9,086 nt of DNA, from NCBI GenBank assembly GCA_003818595.1, contig RPQV01000105.1:1-9086 (forward strand), in the 5' to 3' direction. The position numbers and the translations under genes are program-made. This document shows, piece by piece, positions 1-5,605 of this stretch; positions within the stretch are counted from its first letter, which is position 1; each line of letters starts with the position of its first letter. The DNA comes from Calditrichota bacterium. GTDB taxonomy: Bacteria; Zhuqueibacterota; Zhuqueibacteria; Residuimicrobiales; Krinioviventaceae. The notes below the pieces were generated by a model. It saw only the letters and a list, made by a program, of their open reading frames with translations. It made no database searches and had not been told where the DNA came from.

Positions 1-122
1 AAGTTCATTACAATCGGGATTCGACTCTGCTCAGCCACCGCGACGGAAGGCGTTTCCACACAGTCGGGGAACCTGGGACGGAGCATAAAAGATTTATCGC
101 TGCAGGTGCAGCAATGTACCCC

Positions 123-229
123 GGCGTACGACGAGGTCAGAGTTCGATGCGCCGTGCAGGAACTCGTCGCACACCTTCATCATGCACTTAAACGCTACTG
201 CTGCACTGCGTCAGGTGTACGACGAGTTC
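123..229. repeat. Three-arm competing stem-loop repeat
   Basis: Three copies of one motif occur: GGCGTACGACGAG at 123-135 (plus), its inverted relative at 160-176 (plus-strand text GAACTCGTCGCACACCT), and AGGTGTACGACGAGTTC at 213-229 (plus). Arms 160-176 and 213-229 match as a 17-bp inverted repeat with one transition mismatch. The middle arm also complements 123-135 over 13 positions with two transition mismatches. All three mismatches become G-U pairs if the minus strand is transcribed. The two hairpins share the middle arm and so are mutually exclusive. A small palindrome, GCTGCA-GG-TGCAGC, lies next to it at 99-112. Copies one and three are in different plus-strand reading frames, which argues against repeats within a protein. 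It could be a REP-like element, a transposon subterminal palindrome or an RNA switch; I cannot tell which. Confidence 0.6.
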
Positions 230-241
230 TTTGTTCCAAAC

Positions 242-396
242 CAACGCAGAGGCGCAGAGACCGCAGAGCATGACCAATAGTATCATGATTTAAAACTGGT
301 TTCCTTTTACGTCATTTCGAAGCGTCAGTGGGAATTCTTACGAGCAGAGCTTATGATTTCTCCGCGTTCCTCTGCGGCCTCTGCGCCTCTGCGTTG
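242..396. repeat. Long inverted repeat of CGCAGAG units (element A)
   Basis: The arms are 242-268 and 370-396, 27 bp each, complementary except for one position. They enclose about 101 nt. The left arm reads as CGCAGAGG, CGCAGAGA, then C plus CGCAGAG: an 8-nt unit repeated with a 1-nt slip. The right arm continues into a fourth unit (complement CGCGGAGA at 359-366) that the left arm lacks. The single mismatch is A-C on the plus strand and U-G on the minus strand. The loop holds a further degenerate repeat at 311-360. There is no U-tract, so it is not an ordinary terminator. I see no gene inside it. Confidence 0.85.
311..360. repeat. Degenerate interspersed repeat nested in element A loop
   Basis: The string starting GTCATTTCGAAGCG, followed after about 30 nt by TTATGATTTCTCC, resembles a decayed form of the GTCATTTCGAGCG...GAGAAATCT type of intergenic repeat that I recall from many FCB genomes. 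That recollection is from general knowledge and was not checked. The right part is weakly complementary to the left part (GGGAATTCTTA against the reverse of TTATGATTTCTCC), with several mismatches, so any stem is poor. It sits entirely between the two arms of the larger inverted repeat and may show one repeat inserted in another. Confidence 0.3.
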
Positions 397-718
397 AGCC
401 TCTTACATAGGCATACAAAGGGAATGGCCTGATGTGGAAAAAGGACTTATAATACAGCCCCGCAGAAGGGAGAGAGCACTGTTGCCTGGGAGGATGATAG
501 GGGTAATGTTTTTACATAGTCTGTGCATTTGGGACGCAACTTGTCTTCCAAGCTGTGCCTGGTCTTTCCTGCGCATATCCCGTAGGTGGCACTGCATGAT
601 TCGAAGCTTCTAAAACAATCTCCGGGGCTGTGTCAAAAGTTCATATCAATTCCTGTTCGTTTTGTAATGAAAGTCATTAAAGATTTGATCAAGCTCTCAT
701 ACGGGACAATTTGGCGGT

Positions 719-868
719 TCACGCAAAGATAGCAAAGTGTTGTCGCGAGTTTCATTTTTCATAACCGGTTTTATTCAGCGTGGAAATCAGGACAGTTCTG
801 CAAAAAGTGGTGGATAAACAAAGGAATTATTCAAAATTATTTCTTTGCGTCTTCGCGGCTTTGCGTGA
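719..868. repeat. Inverted repeat of CGCAAAG units (element C)
   Basis: The left arm 719-737 starts TCACGCAAAG and continues with a second unit, TAGCAAAG. The right arm 843-868, read as its complement, is TCACGCAAAG followed by CCGCGAAG and ACGCAAAG, three units at 8-nt spacing. The outer 10 bp pair perfectly. The inner parts pair only with a gap and mismatches, because the left arm is one unit shorter. About 105 nt lie between the arms, close to the spacing in element A at 242-396. No coding sequence or U-tract is visible in it. Confidence 0.7.
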
Positions 869-966
869 GTCTTCATTTTGTATCTCCCGTCCAACTTGGT
901 TTCGGGTACGAGGTTGAGAAGCGCTTTTGGTACAGGGAGTGAATTTCGAGGATCGTGTACTCGCTG

Positions 967-3900
967 TTATCGAATCAATAAAATCTTGATTGTTTCCATT
1001 TGTCGGCGAGTTTCTAATGTAACAAAATATAAACCGCTGCTGATTGGATAACCGACATCATCTGTTCCATCCCATGTGAAAGTCAAAGGGGCGCCGGTTA
1101 TATCCATTGAGCGGACGAGGCGACCGAGCAGATTGAAAATGCGGAGAGAGACCTTTTCTTCTGCCGGTGCGGCAAAGCTGATCTGAATTTGATTGTTGAA
1201 GGGATTGGGGAATGCCGACATGATTCTCAATCGATTCGGCATCAGGGGGGCGTCAACCGAGCCGATGATCTGATTGGGTGCGCCGGGGGTGCCATGGGAA
1301 AACGAGGCCATCCAATTCTCGGCCTGTGAGTTATCAAAAAACGGATTCCTCAACGCCAGGGTGGCGCCGTTGCCGTCCGCATTTCGAGGCCATGGATCGC
1401 GATGCGAAAATGTCAATGAATCAATCACTGATCCGGCTGCGTCCCTGAGGCAGAGATGATCGCCGTCATTATTCAACGCGTGCAATAGAGGTCCGATCAG
1501 AGAGGTGATTGCAGGCCAATATTTATTAAAGGCAGAAATATCCCGACTGACAATGAGAAAATCGAGCGGTTGAACGATGGAATTTTCCGCAAACGTATAA
1601 AGAGGCCTATTGTTTTGATCGGCAAGCGTCCATAAGGAGATGTTCACCGGCGCCGACAGCGGATTGTACAGCTCGACCCAATCTTCGGTATCAAAGGCAT
1701 CTTCAGAGTGATAATTGATTTCGTTGATGACCAATTGATGAGGGGAGGAAGTCCCCTCAAAACGAGCGGTGATTTTTATGTCGCCGGCGGGAGTGATCGA
1801 GATTTCCGAAGCTGCAACAGTTTCTCCGATTCCCTGCCAATCGCTGAAACGAAATCCGGCAAAGGGAATGGCTGAAAGTGAGAAAGGAACACCCTTAAAA
1901 TAGATGCCGGACCAGGGAAATGATTTGCAGGTTAAGGAATTCAGTTGCAGCATCCCGGCACCTTCCGGTTCGATCGCCAGTTGTATCTCCGCCAGTCCGT
2001 CTAAAGAAAATTCTTCTATGATATATTCCTGCAGGTAAGAGTTGCGGTTGGCAATGAAATCATCGACAACCTCCGCGTTCACAAGCCATTGTTTCTTATC
2101 ACCGCCCCATCGCTGCAACTGACGGTCAATTTCAGGTTCGATCGTCTTTTTAACCTGAAGATAGAGTCCGGCAGTGGCATCCTCTGAAAAGCGGGAATTC
2201 ATCAGGTCCGCGAGCACATTGATGAAAAGATGCTGAAATGAGCTGTTTTCAAGAATTTTTCGAAATAGAAAGGTGGATTCGGGCGGATTCGGCCAGGAGG
2301 GACCATTTTCTTCGCGGTAATAGGCGATGGTATCGTCCATATAAGCATCCGGGGCGTAGTGATAATTGGGAATGAAGAGCCTCATGCCGAAGGAATGATC
2401 GGTATCATATAAAATCCACCGATAGCGGCCCTCATCTTCACGCGGTCGCCAGAATTTACAATTGTGTCCGGGACCATCGTGATTGGCCAGCCAAATCTGT
2501 ACGGCCATATAAGTGAGAAAATTGCGAACATTCATTTGGGTTTCGACAAATTCGGCGTTTTTCCGAACGTTCAGGTCATGGGCGAGCAGAAAATCAATCA
2601 ACGCATTATAGTGATCGGCATCACCTTCAATCACCAACGGGTAGAGTCGATGGTAATCATCGAGCATGTCGATTTCATCCGCATCGATCCCTTGGTGCTC
2701 CGCGATATAGTCTTTATTGATTTTTTCGCGCACATTGTAGATACCCCAATATTCACCGTTAATATAGAGGTGGCACGGTCGATACGCCTGGTATTCCAGA
2801 TCAAGGTCATAGACAAGTTTGGCGGCAAAACCATCGCGGAATTGAACACCTCCTTCATTGTCGGTGTTGTCGCTGCCGCCGTTGCGCAGGAGGAGCGATT
2901 TAAAACGTCTGATTGGATAATCGGGAAAGAGCGGATAATCCAATTCTTCCATGCCGTACTGATTGCGGAAAAAGAGGGCAAAGGATTTCTGCGCCAGGTT
3001 GCGGGTGGTTTTGCCGAACATTTTAATTCCGGCGCGGCAGCTAAAGCCGGTTTTACCCTCGGGCTCGAACCATTCTATAGATACCGGACGCTCCCAGTCT
3101 TCCCAATAATTTGCCGGTGGTCCAATGGGATTGTCTTCATATCCGCCCATGGCGTTGCTGTTGCCGACGACATAGATGCCAATGTCGTCATCAAAAAGAT
3201 TATCAGGGTGTGTGCTGAACGATACCACGGGAATTGTACTCGACTCATTGATGATAAACGTTTGGGTCAATACCGGTCCCGGAAGTTTTTCATCTTCCAG
3301 CAGTCTCGCCTTGAGCACGGTGGTTCTTTTGATTGGAATGGGAGAACTGTAAGAGCGTGAATTTTTATGTGGATCGGATCCATCAGTGGTATAAACAATG
3401 CGTGAATGAGGAGCATCTGTTTCAATGGTGACCTGCTGTTCCGCCGAATAAAATCCGCCGGGAATGGAAAATTCGGGTGAGCCGGAAAACTCGACGCCTG
3501 ATGGACCGGAATTGGATGCAGCGGGCGAGGGATTTAAAAAGAGGACGAGATGATCCGATCCATCAGGTGATCTTCCATAGGACATATCCACCGCCAGAGG
3601 TGGAACCTGGAGGCTGTCTGCGAGAAGAGCGGCGGCGGTAAAAAGGTAAATAGATTCTCCTAGCGAGCTTAATTTAAAATTGCTGTGCAGAGGCTTTTCC
3701 GTGGAGAGCTGATTTTTATCCGAAGCGAAGATCAGCAGAAAGCCGTGTGCCTCTATTTTGACATAAGGAAACACCCACTTGCGCGGTTGTGAATAATCGT
3801 CTGTCAGGCTGAAATCAGTGAGATCGACTGCAGTTGGACTCGGATTGTACAATTCGAGCCAGTCCGGATAATCGCCATCCCGATCAGCGATTATCGAACT

Positions 3901-3987
3901 GTTGAGGGACATGATTTCATTGATCAGGGGTGTTTGCGCGGACAGGACAGGGATCAGGGAAAAAAGGAGTATAATGAATCTGATCAT
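967..3987 (-). CDS. Secreted CotH kinase-like protein with lamin-tail domains and T9SS sorting domain
   Basis: 1006 residues. Residues 1-17 form a signal peptide (MIRFIILLFSLIPVLSA, cut before Gln18). A lamin-tail domain follows (about 20-155; LINEIMSLN, DWLELYNPS), then a chitobiase C-terminal-like beta domain (about 168-247; YTTDGSDP at 199-206). The CotH kinase-like domain spans about 252-660: Lys334 in AQKSFALFF, the INGEYWGIYN motif at 409-418, Asp504 and Asn509 in a NHDGPGHN segment, and RWILYDTDHSFG at 523-534 with Asp528/Asp530 as likely metal ligands. An InlB-B/bacterial-repeat-like domain (about 668-745), a second lamin-tail domain (about 750-905) and a C-terminal sorting domain (about 915-1006; FPNPFNN, YPISSGLYFV) follow. 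CotH proteins of spore coats phosphorylate protein targets using ATP; family members in this secreted multidomain setting are uncharacterised, so kinase activity is inference. The start is fixed by the signal peptide; no Shine-Dalgarno is visible. Residue ranges are approximate. Confidence 0.9.
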   Translation of the reverse strand: MIRFIILLFSLIPVLSAQTPLINEIMSLNSSIIADRDGDYPDWLELYNPSPTAVDLTDFSLTDDYSQPRKWVFPYVKIEAHGFLLIFASDKNQLSTEKPLHSNFKLSSLGESIYLFTAAALLADSLQVPPLAVDMSYGRSPDGSDHLVLFLNPSPAASNSGPSGVEFSGSPEFSIPGGFYSAEQQVTIETDAPHSRIVYTTDGSDPHKNSRSYSSPIPIKRTTVLKARLLEDEKLPGPVLTQTFIINESSTIPVVSFSTHPDNLFDDDIGIYVVGNSNAMGGYEDNPIGPPANYWEDWERPVSIEWFEPEGKTGFSCRAGIKMFGKTTRNLAQKSFALFFRNQYGMEELDYPLFPDYPIRRFKSLLLRNGGSDNTDNEGGVQFRDGFAAKLVYDLDLEYQAYRPCHLYINGEYWGIYNVREKINKDYIAEHQGIDADEIDMLDDYHRLYPLVIEGDADHYNALIDFLLAHDLNVRKNAEFVETQMNVRNFLTYMAVQIWLANHDGPGHNCKFWRPREDEGRYRWILYDTDHSFGMRLFIPNYHYAPDAYMDDTIAYYREENGPSWPNPPESTFLFRKILENSSFQHLFINVLADLMNSRFSEDATAGLYLQVKKTIEPEIDRQLQRWGGDKKQWLVNAEVVDDFIANRNSYLQEYIIEEFSLDGLAEIQLAIEPEGAGMLQLNSLTCKSFPWSGIYFKGVPFSLSAIPFAGFRFSDWQGIGETVAASEISITPAGDIKITARFEGTSSPHQLVINEINYHSEDAFDTEDWVELYNPLSAPVNISLWTLADQNNRPLYTFAENSIVQPLDFLIVSRDISAFNKYWPAITSLIGPLLHALNNDGDHLCLRDAAGSVIDSLTFSHRDPWPRNADGNGATLALRNPFFDNSQAENWMASFSHGTPGAPNQIIGSVDAPLMPNRLRIMSAFPNPFNNQIQISFAAPAEEKVSLRIFNLLGRLVRSMDITGAPLTFTWDGTDDVGYPISSGLYFVTLETRRQMETIKILLIR

Positions 3988-3999
3988 AAACGCTTTATA
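3988..3999 (-). promoter_or_regulatory. Possible -10 element directly before the CotH-like start
   Basis: On the minus strand TATAAA (3999-3994) is followed by six bases and then the ATG at 3987. That would place transcription initiation at or next to the start codon, a leaderless arrangement. It would agree with the absence of a Shine-Dalgarno there. No good -35 is found 17 nt upstream. A weaker alternative pair is TTGAAG (4036-4031) with AATGAT (4013-4008). The sequence is very AT-rich, so chance matches are likely. Confidence 0.22.
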
Positions 4000-4082
4000 A
4001 TTATTTGATCATTAAATATTTAACAGAATTCTTCAATTCCATGGGTGGATCAGATATCCTTATTTATTGCATTAGATTTTTT

Positions 4083-4156
4083 CTCGCACGGAGACACAGA
4101 GACACAGAGAAAAAATTACGAATATAATTCTCCGTGTCTCTGTGTCTCCGTGCGAG
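4083..4156. repeat. Long hairpin of CACRGAGA units (element B)
   Basis: The arms 4083-4110 and 4129-4156 form a 28-bp inverted repeat with one mismatch, extendable by one A-T pair, around a loop of about 16 AT-rich nt. After an outer CTCG the left arm is CACGGAGA, CACAGAGA, CACAGAGA: three exact 8-nt steps. The mismatch is A-C on the plus strand and U-G on the minus strand. It begins 27 nt after the stop codon of the gene at 4184-5197. On the minus strand it is followed by AAAAAA rather than a U-tract, so it is not a classic intrinsic terminator. It could still protect the 3' end of the mRNA or act as a mobile or REP-like repeat. Confidence 0.9.
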
Positions 4157-4183
4157 GCATGTCCTTGAGGGGCTTTCTGCTTG

Positions 4184-5197
4184 TCAGCGTAGGAGCGTCA
4201 TTTTTCTGGTGATCTGCTGGTTATCGACGGTCAATTGGTAAAAATAGACTCCGGCTGCCAAATCCGATGCATCAAAGTGGACGAGATGTTCGCCTGCCGG
4301 AAAAGTCTTGTTGGCCAGGTCGGTAATTTGGCGGCCTTGAATGTTGTGAACGGTCAAATGAACCGCAGCTGCAGAGTTCAAGGAAAAGGAGATGACGGTG
4401 GCCGGATTAAACGGATTGGGGTAATTCTGGGCCAAAGAGAATTGGTCGGGCCGGCGCTGGTGATTGGCAACGGCGGTATCATCGTCTTTGTAAAGGCACC
4501 AGTCAATGGCAGCCTGCCACAGTTTCCAACCGTCCTCGCTCAAATTGGCGACGCCCGCGTCGTTCCAGCCGGCAAAATAGCGACGTTCGGCCGCTTCGGT
4601 GGTGTCGGCCATCAAAGCGCCTTTCTCATAGGCATAGATGGCGCCGTAAATAATGGGACTAATGGAGGAATCTTCCGGCAGCGGCACATATTCAGCGATT
4701 ATGGTTCCGTTTTCATTGGGATATCCTTGTCCGCTTTGAATTTGGTAATCGATGAAAGCGTCCACTTCACCTGTTAGACCGGCTGCCAAAAAATGACCTT
4801 CGGATTTGATCATCAGCATGCGTTGTATCGGCTGAAAATGACGCGTGGAATCAGCATCCAGCGTCATACCCATTTCATCCTGGGCGTACGGCTCAATCAT
4901 GATCACCGGAACCGGAACATTTTTGAATTTGCCGGCGACATTGCCTGAGCTCACAGTAGAAGAGACGTAGATAAAGTCCATTCCTTCGGCCCAAGTTGAA
5001 TCCGATTCTGTATCCAGGACGGTCGTGACCTCGTAACCGAGAGATTCCATTTTGTCTATAATTGCGGAATCTCCAATATCCCATAACTCATTCGTGACCA
5101 ACAAAGCCTGAACCTTGTCATCATCCTGAGCAAAAGATGGGATACACAGCACAAGTAGTGCTAAAAAGAGCGTGAAAATTTGTAGCCGATTTTTCAT
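4184..5197 (-). CDS. Secreted ThuA-like domain protein with T9SS type A sorting domain
   Basis: 337 residues from the chosen ATG at 5197, preceded by GAGGAG with a 7-nt spacer and starting with a clean signal peptide (MKNRLQIFTLFLALLVLCIPSFA, cut before Gln24). In-frame ATGs upstream (5281, 5212) would bury the signal peptide behind extra residues. Residues about 28-237 look like the class I amidotransferase-like or ThuA-like fold: a strand-helix start ALLVTNELWDIGDSAIIDKMESLGYEV, then DFIYVSSTVSS, PVPVIMIEPYAQDEMGM, LAAGLTGEV, and a late RRYFAGWND...DGWKLWQAAIDWCLY segment. I see no catalytic Cys-His-Glu triad, so a binding or structural role is as likely as catalysis. Residues about 253-337 are a textbook T9SS sorting domain (FSLAQNYPNPFNPATVISF, AAGVYFYQL, ending MTLLR). 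The protein is expected at the cell surface or outside. Its substrate is unknown. It probably has its own promoter at 5297-5325. Confidence 0.82.
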   Translation of the reverse strand: MKNRLQIFTLFLALLVLCIPSFAQDDDKVQALLVTNELWDIGDSAIIDKMESLGYEVTTVLDTESDSTWAEGMDFIYVSSTVSSGNVAGKFKNVPVPVIMIEPYAQDEMGMTLDADSTRHFQPIQRMLMIKSEGHFLAAGLTGEVDAFIDYQIQSGQGYPNENGTIIAEYVPLPEDSSISPIIYGAIYAYEKGALMADTTEAAERRYFAGWNDAGVANLSEDGWKLWQAAIDWCLYKDDDTAVANHQRRPDQFSLAQNYPNPFNPATVISFSLNSAAAVHLTVHNIQGRQITDLANKTFPAGEHLVHFDASDLAAGVYFYQLTVDNQQITRKMTLLR

Positions 5198-5204
5198 GTT
5201 GCTT

Positions 5205-5210
5205 CTCCTC
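5205..5210 (-). promoter_or_regulatory. Shine-Dalgarno deciding the start at 5197
   Basis: GAGGAG on the minus strand lies 7 nt before the ATG at 5197. A second strong anti-ribosomal match, AAAGGAGG at 5266-5259, lies further upstream, but no ATG, GTG or TTG stands at a usable distance after it; its role, if any, is unclear. Confidence 0.75.
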
Positions 5211-5296
5211 ATGTTATTTGACGGCTTACGATTGCTCAAACGGGCGCAGAATTTTGTTCCTCCTTTCGATTTTGAATGCACGGCATAGTGCTGTCA

Positions 5297-5325
5297 AGTG
5301 TACAAAATTATTATCAGTGTGTCAA
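5297..5325 (-). promoter_or_regulatory. Sigma70-like promoter for the ThuA-like gene
   Basis: On the minus strand a perfect -35 TTGACA (5325-5320), a 17-nt spacer and TACACT (5302-5297, four of six to TATAAT) form a good primary sigma-factor promoter. It would give a leader of roughly 90 nt. A second TTGACA (5297-5292) overlaps the -10 and could pair with CAAAAT after 17 nt. FCB primary sigma factors do not always use the E. coli consensus, so activity is inferred. Confidence 0.5.
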
Positions 5326-5326
5326 T

Positions 5327-5361
5327 AAAAAAGATGAGGCGAGACCGCCGGGTATAAACCC
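5327..5361 (-). terminator. Weak tandem-hairpin terminator candidate
   Basis: On the minus strand GGGT-TTAT-ACCC (5361-5350) is followed by GGCG-GTCT-CGCC (5349-5338), then TCATC and a T6 run (5332-5327). Each stem is only 4 bp, which is weak for intrinsic termination, and the gene it would terminate ends about 245 nt upstream. It directly abuts the -35 of the next promoter, which is a sensible place to separate transcription units. Confidence 0.3.
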
Positions 5362-5605
5362 AGATTACGCAACAGGGTGATGATCATGTTTAATTTTCAG
5401 TGAATATTTGCGGAGATTGTGGGCGCGTTCGACAGGTCAGACAAGCATGTCCGACGCACTGGTGATTGGTGATTCAATCGGTAGGGGGCTATATCAAAAG
5501 TATAAATTGATGCAAGTCCGGTTTTTAATAGAAGGAATATACTATTTGGTCATTTATTGTGATATTGATCAGAGGTGGCAACTAACTTTTGATACAGCAA
5601 GTCTT

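Larger units (their letters stand above)
1..966. other. Gene-free, repeat-rich region
   Basis: No convincing gene lies here. What is visible: a three-arm stem structure at 123-229, a long inverted repeat at 242-396 made of 8-nt units, a shorter related inverted repeat at 719-868, and an insertion-sequence-end-like string at 624-638. Frame 1 on the plus strand is open from the left edge to a stop near 285, and a 64-codon minus-strand frame spans 403-597. Neither resembles a family I recognise or has a ribosome binding site. The plus frame also runs through the repeat arm, which would give an Arg-rich low-complexity tail. The region lies downstream of the CotH-like gene, whose TAA is at 967-969, and I see no clear U-tract terminator after that stop. 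A partial gene entering from the left edge cannot be fully excluded. Confidence 0.7.
5198..5605. other. 408-nt intergenic region
   Basis: This gap separates the regulatory-repeat protein (stop at 5606-5608) from the ThuA-like gene. The part near the ThuA-like gene holds its ribosome binding site, an unused AAAGGAGG at 5259-5266, a sigma70-like promoter at 5297-5325 and two small hairpins plus a T6 tract at 5327-5361. From about 5370 to 5605 I see no gene, no long inverted repeat and no tRNA-like structure. A plus-strand frame crossing 5408-5887 is the antisense shadow of the gene next door. Confidence 0.6.

Noticed and set aside
1..285. Plus-strand frame 1 open from the left edge to about 285
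   Set aside because: The frame has no ATG start and matches no family I recognise. It ends inside the repeat arm with an Arg-rich tail, and the GTACGACGAG copies fall in different frames. A partial gene is possible but unsupported.
239..400. Integron attC site (AAC...GTTGAGC ends around a palindromic interior)
   Set aside because: The right end fits GTTRRRY, but the left end deviates. The arms are continuous 8-nt repeats without the attC spacer and L-box layout, and no integrase or cassette genes are present.
403..597. 64-residue minus-strand frame ending next to element A
   Set aside because: It has no Shine-Dalgarno, recognisable domain, signal peptide or membrane segment. Its stop lies 6 nt from the repeat arm, so it is most likely repeat-associated non-coding DNA.
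242..868. CRISPR array
   Set aside because: The units are 8 nt, inverted and few; there are no regularly spaced 23-45-nt direct repeats and no cas genes.
2464..3360. 298-codon plus-strand open frame
   Set aside because: It is antisense to the conserved CotH-like domain, has no recognisable motif or ribosome binding site, and is best explained as a codon-bias shadow.
4083..4156. Ordinary rho-independent terminator
   Set aside because: The stem is long, but neither strand has a U-tract directly after it; the minus strand has A6 instead.
4235..4777. 180-codon plus-strand open frame
   Set aside because: Antisense shadow of the ThuA-like T9SS gene, whose signal peptide and sorting domain are unmistakable on the minus strand.
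5198..5281. Upstream start (ATG at 5281 or 5212) for the ThuA-like gene
   Set aside because: The extra 28 residues are polar and would displace the signal peptide; GAGGAG stands at the right distance from the ATG at 5197.
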